Part shown: piece after piece, positions 5,919 through 6,132 of the stretch
Numbering within the stretch: position 1 is the first letter of the stretch
How the letters are laid out: every line of letters starts with the position of its first letter
Assembly (NCBI GenBank): GCA_012513725.1
Contig: JAAZBQ010000031.1
Span: 1-6,132, forward strand
DNA: 6,132 nt
Source of the DNA: Chloroflexota bacterium
GTDB lineage: Bacteria; Chloroflexota; Anaerolineae; UBA1429
Direction: 5' to 3'
Notes under the pieces: generated by a model
Database searches by the model: none
Seen by the model: only the letters and a program-made list of their open reading frames with translations
What the model was told of the DNA's origin: nothing
Translations under genes and position numbers: made by a program

Positions 5919-6132
5919 CCGGGGCGAGCGGCCACACGTCAGGGTTGTCGGAGCATGACATCGCACACGGCCTGCGCGAGGCAGGGCTTGCCGCCGGCAT
6001 GGCCGTCGAGGTGCACGCCTCCCTGCGGAGCTTTGGCCACGTCTGCGGCGGCGCCGAGGCCGTGATCGCGGCGCTGACGGAGGTCGTTGGCCCGCAGGGC
6101 GCCATCGTGATGCCCGCCTTTCTCTACTCGCC
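5915..6132 (+). CDS. AAC(3)-family aminoglycoside N-acetyltransferase-like protein, 5' part
   Basis: Only the first 72 residues fit in the window; the gene continues past the right edge. They match the N-terminus of the AAC(3) / antibiotic_NAT family, which uses acetyl-CoA to acetylate the 3-amino group of aminoglycosides. Evidence is the order GLAAGMAVEVHASLRSFG (24-41), the glycine-rich VCGGAEAVIAAL (43-54) and the strand VVGPQGAIVMPAF (57-69), corresponding to the family pattern VHSSL, G-x-GG, GxxGT and PTF. Ala63 stands where Thr is usual. The family also includes FrbF-like and YokD-like proteins that are not resistance enzymes, so the substrate is open. The GTG start overlaps the hydrolase stop by four bases, and GAGGGAG (5906-5912) gives good ribosome binding spacing, so the two are probably translationally coupled. 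Confidence 0.85.
   Translation, partial: MTGASGHTSGLSEHDIAHGLREAGLAAGMAVEVHASLRSFGHVCGGAEAVIAALTEVVGPQGAIVMPAFLYS

Noticed and set aside
1..6132. Mobile element, phage or CRISPR content
   Set aside because: I found no transposase, integrase, terminal inverted repeats, direct-repeat array or tRNA attachment site on either strand.

Overview
This is a GC-rich bacterial window in which every recognisable gene lies on the plus strand. It carries seven protein-coding genes plus the start of an eighth that runs off the right edge. Most codons end in G or C. Several predicted proteins (the frataxin-like protein, P-loop kinase, methyltransferase, APH-fold protein and anchored hydrolase) look like families I associate with Bacillota such as Bacillus, Paenibacillus and Clostridium. 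The base composition instead suggests a high-GC lineage: Chloroflexota, Actinomycetota or a high-GC Bacillota. I cannot decide the taxon from this sequence. There is no tRNA, rRNA, CRISPR array, insertion sequence or phage gene.

Layout. Positions 3-452 hold the end of a CDF-like cation transporter that stops soon after its last membrane helix. Positions 589-1683 encode an APH-fold phosphotransferase. After a 297-base gap with a possible promoter comes a Fra/YdhG-type frataxin-like iron chaperone (1981-2352), followed by a strong GC hairpin. Positions 2478-4636 form a tight cluster of a small P-loop kinase, a class I SAM methyltransferase and a nucleotidyltransferase, joined by a 6-base gap and a 4-base GTGA overlap. 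After a 199-base gap, a membrane-anchored alpha/beta hydrolase (4836-5918) overlaps by GTGA with the start of an AAC(3)-family N-acetyltransferase (5915 onward, cut by the window edge).

How the genes may work together. The window holds one member of each of the three aminoglycoside-modifying enzyme folds (APH-type kinase, nucleotidyltransferase, AAC(3)-type acetyltransferase), plus a second kinase and a methyltransferase. This reads as an accessory neighbourhood of small-molecule group-transfer enzymes. No substrate can be read from the sequence, and all of these families have many members unrelated to antibiotic resistance. I do not see a clearly new defence or mobile system. The most notable points are the three-fold co-location, the two GTGA-coupled gene pairs, the short CDF-like protein, and the GC hairpins without U-tracts that separate transcription units.
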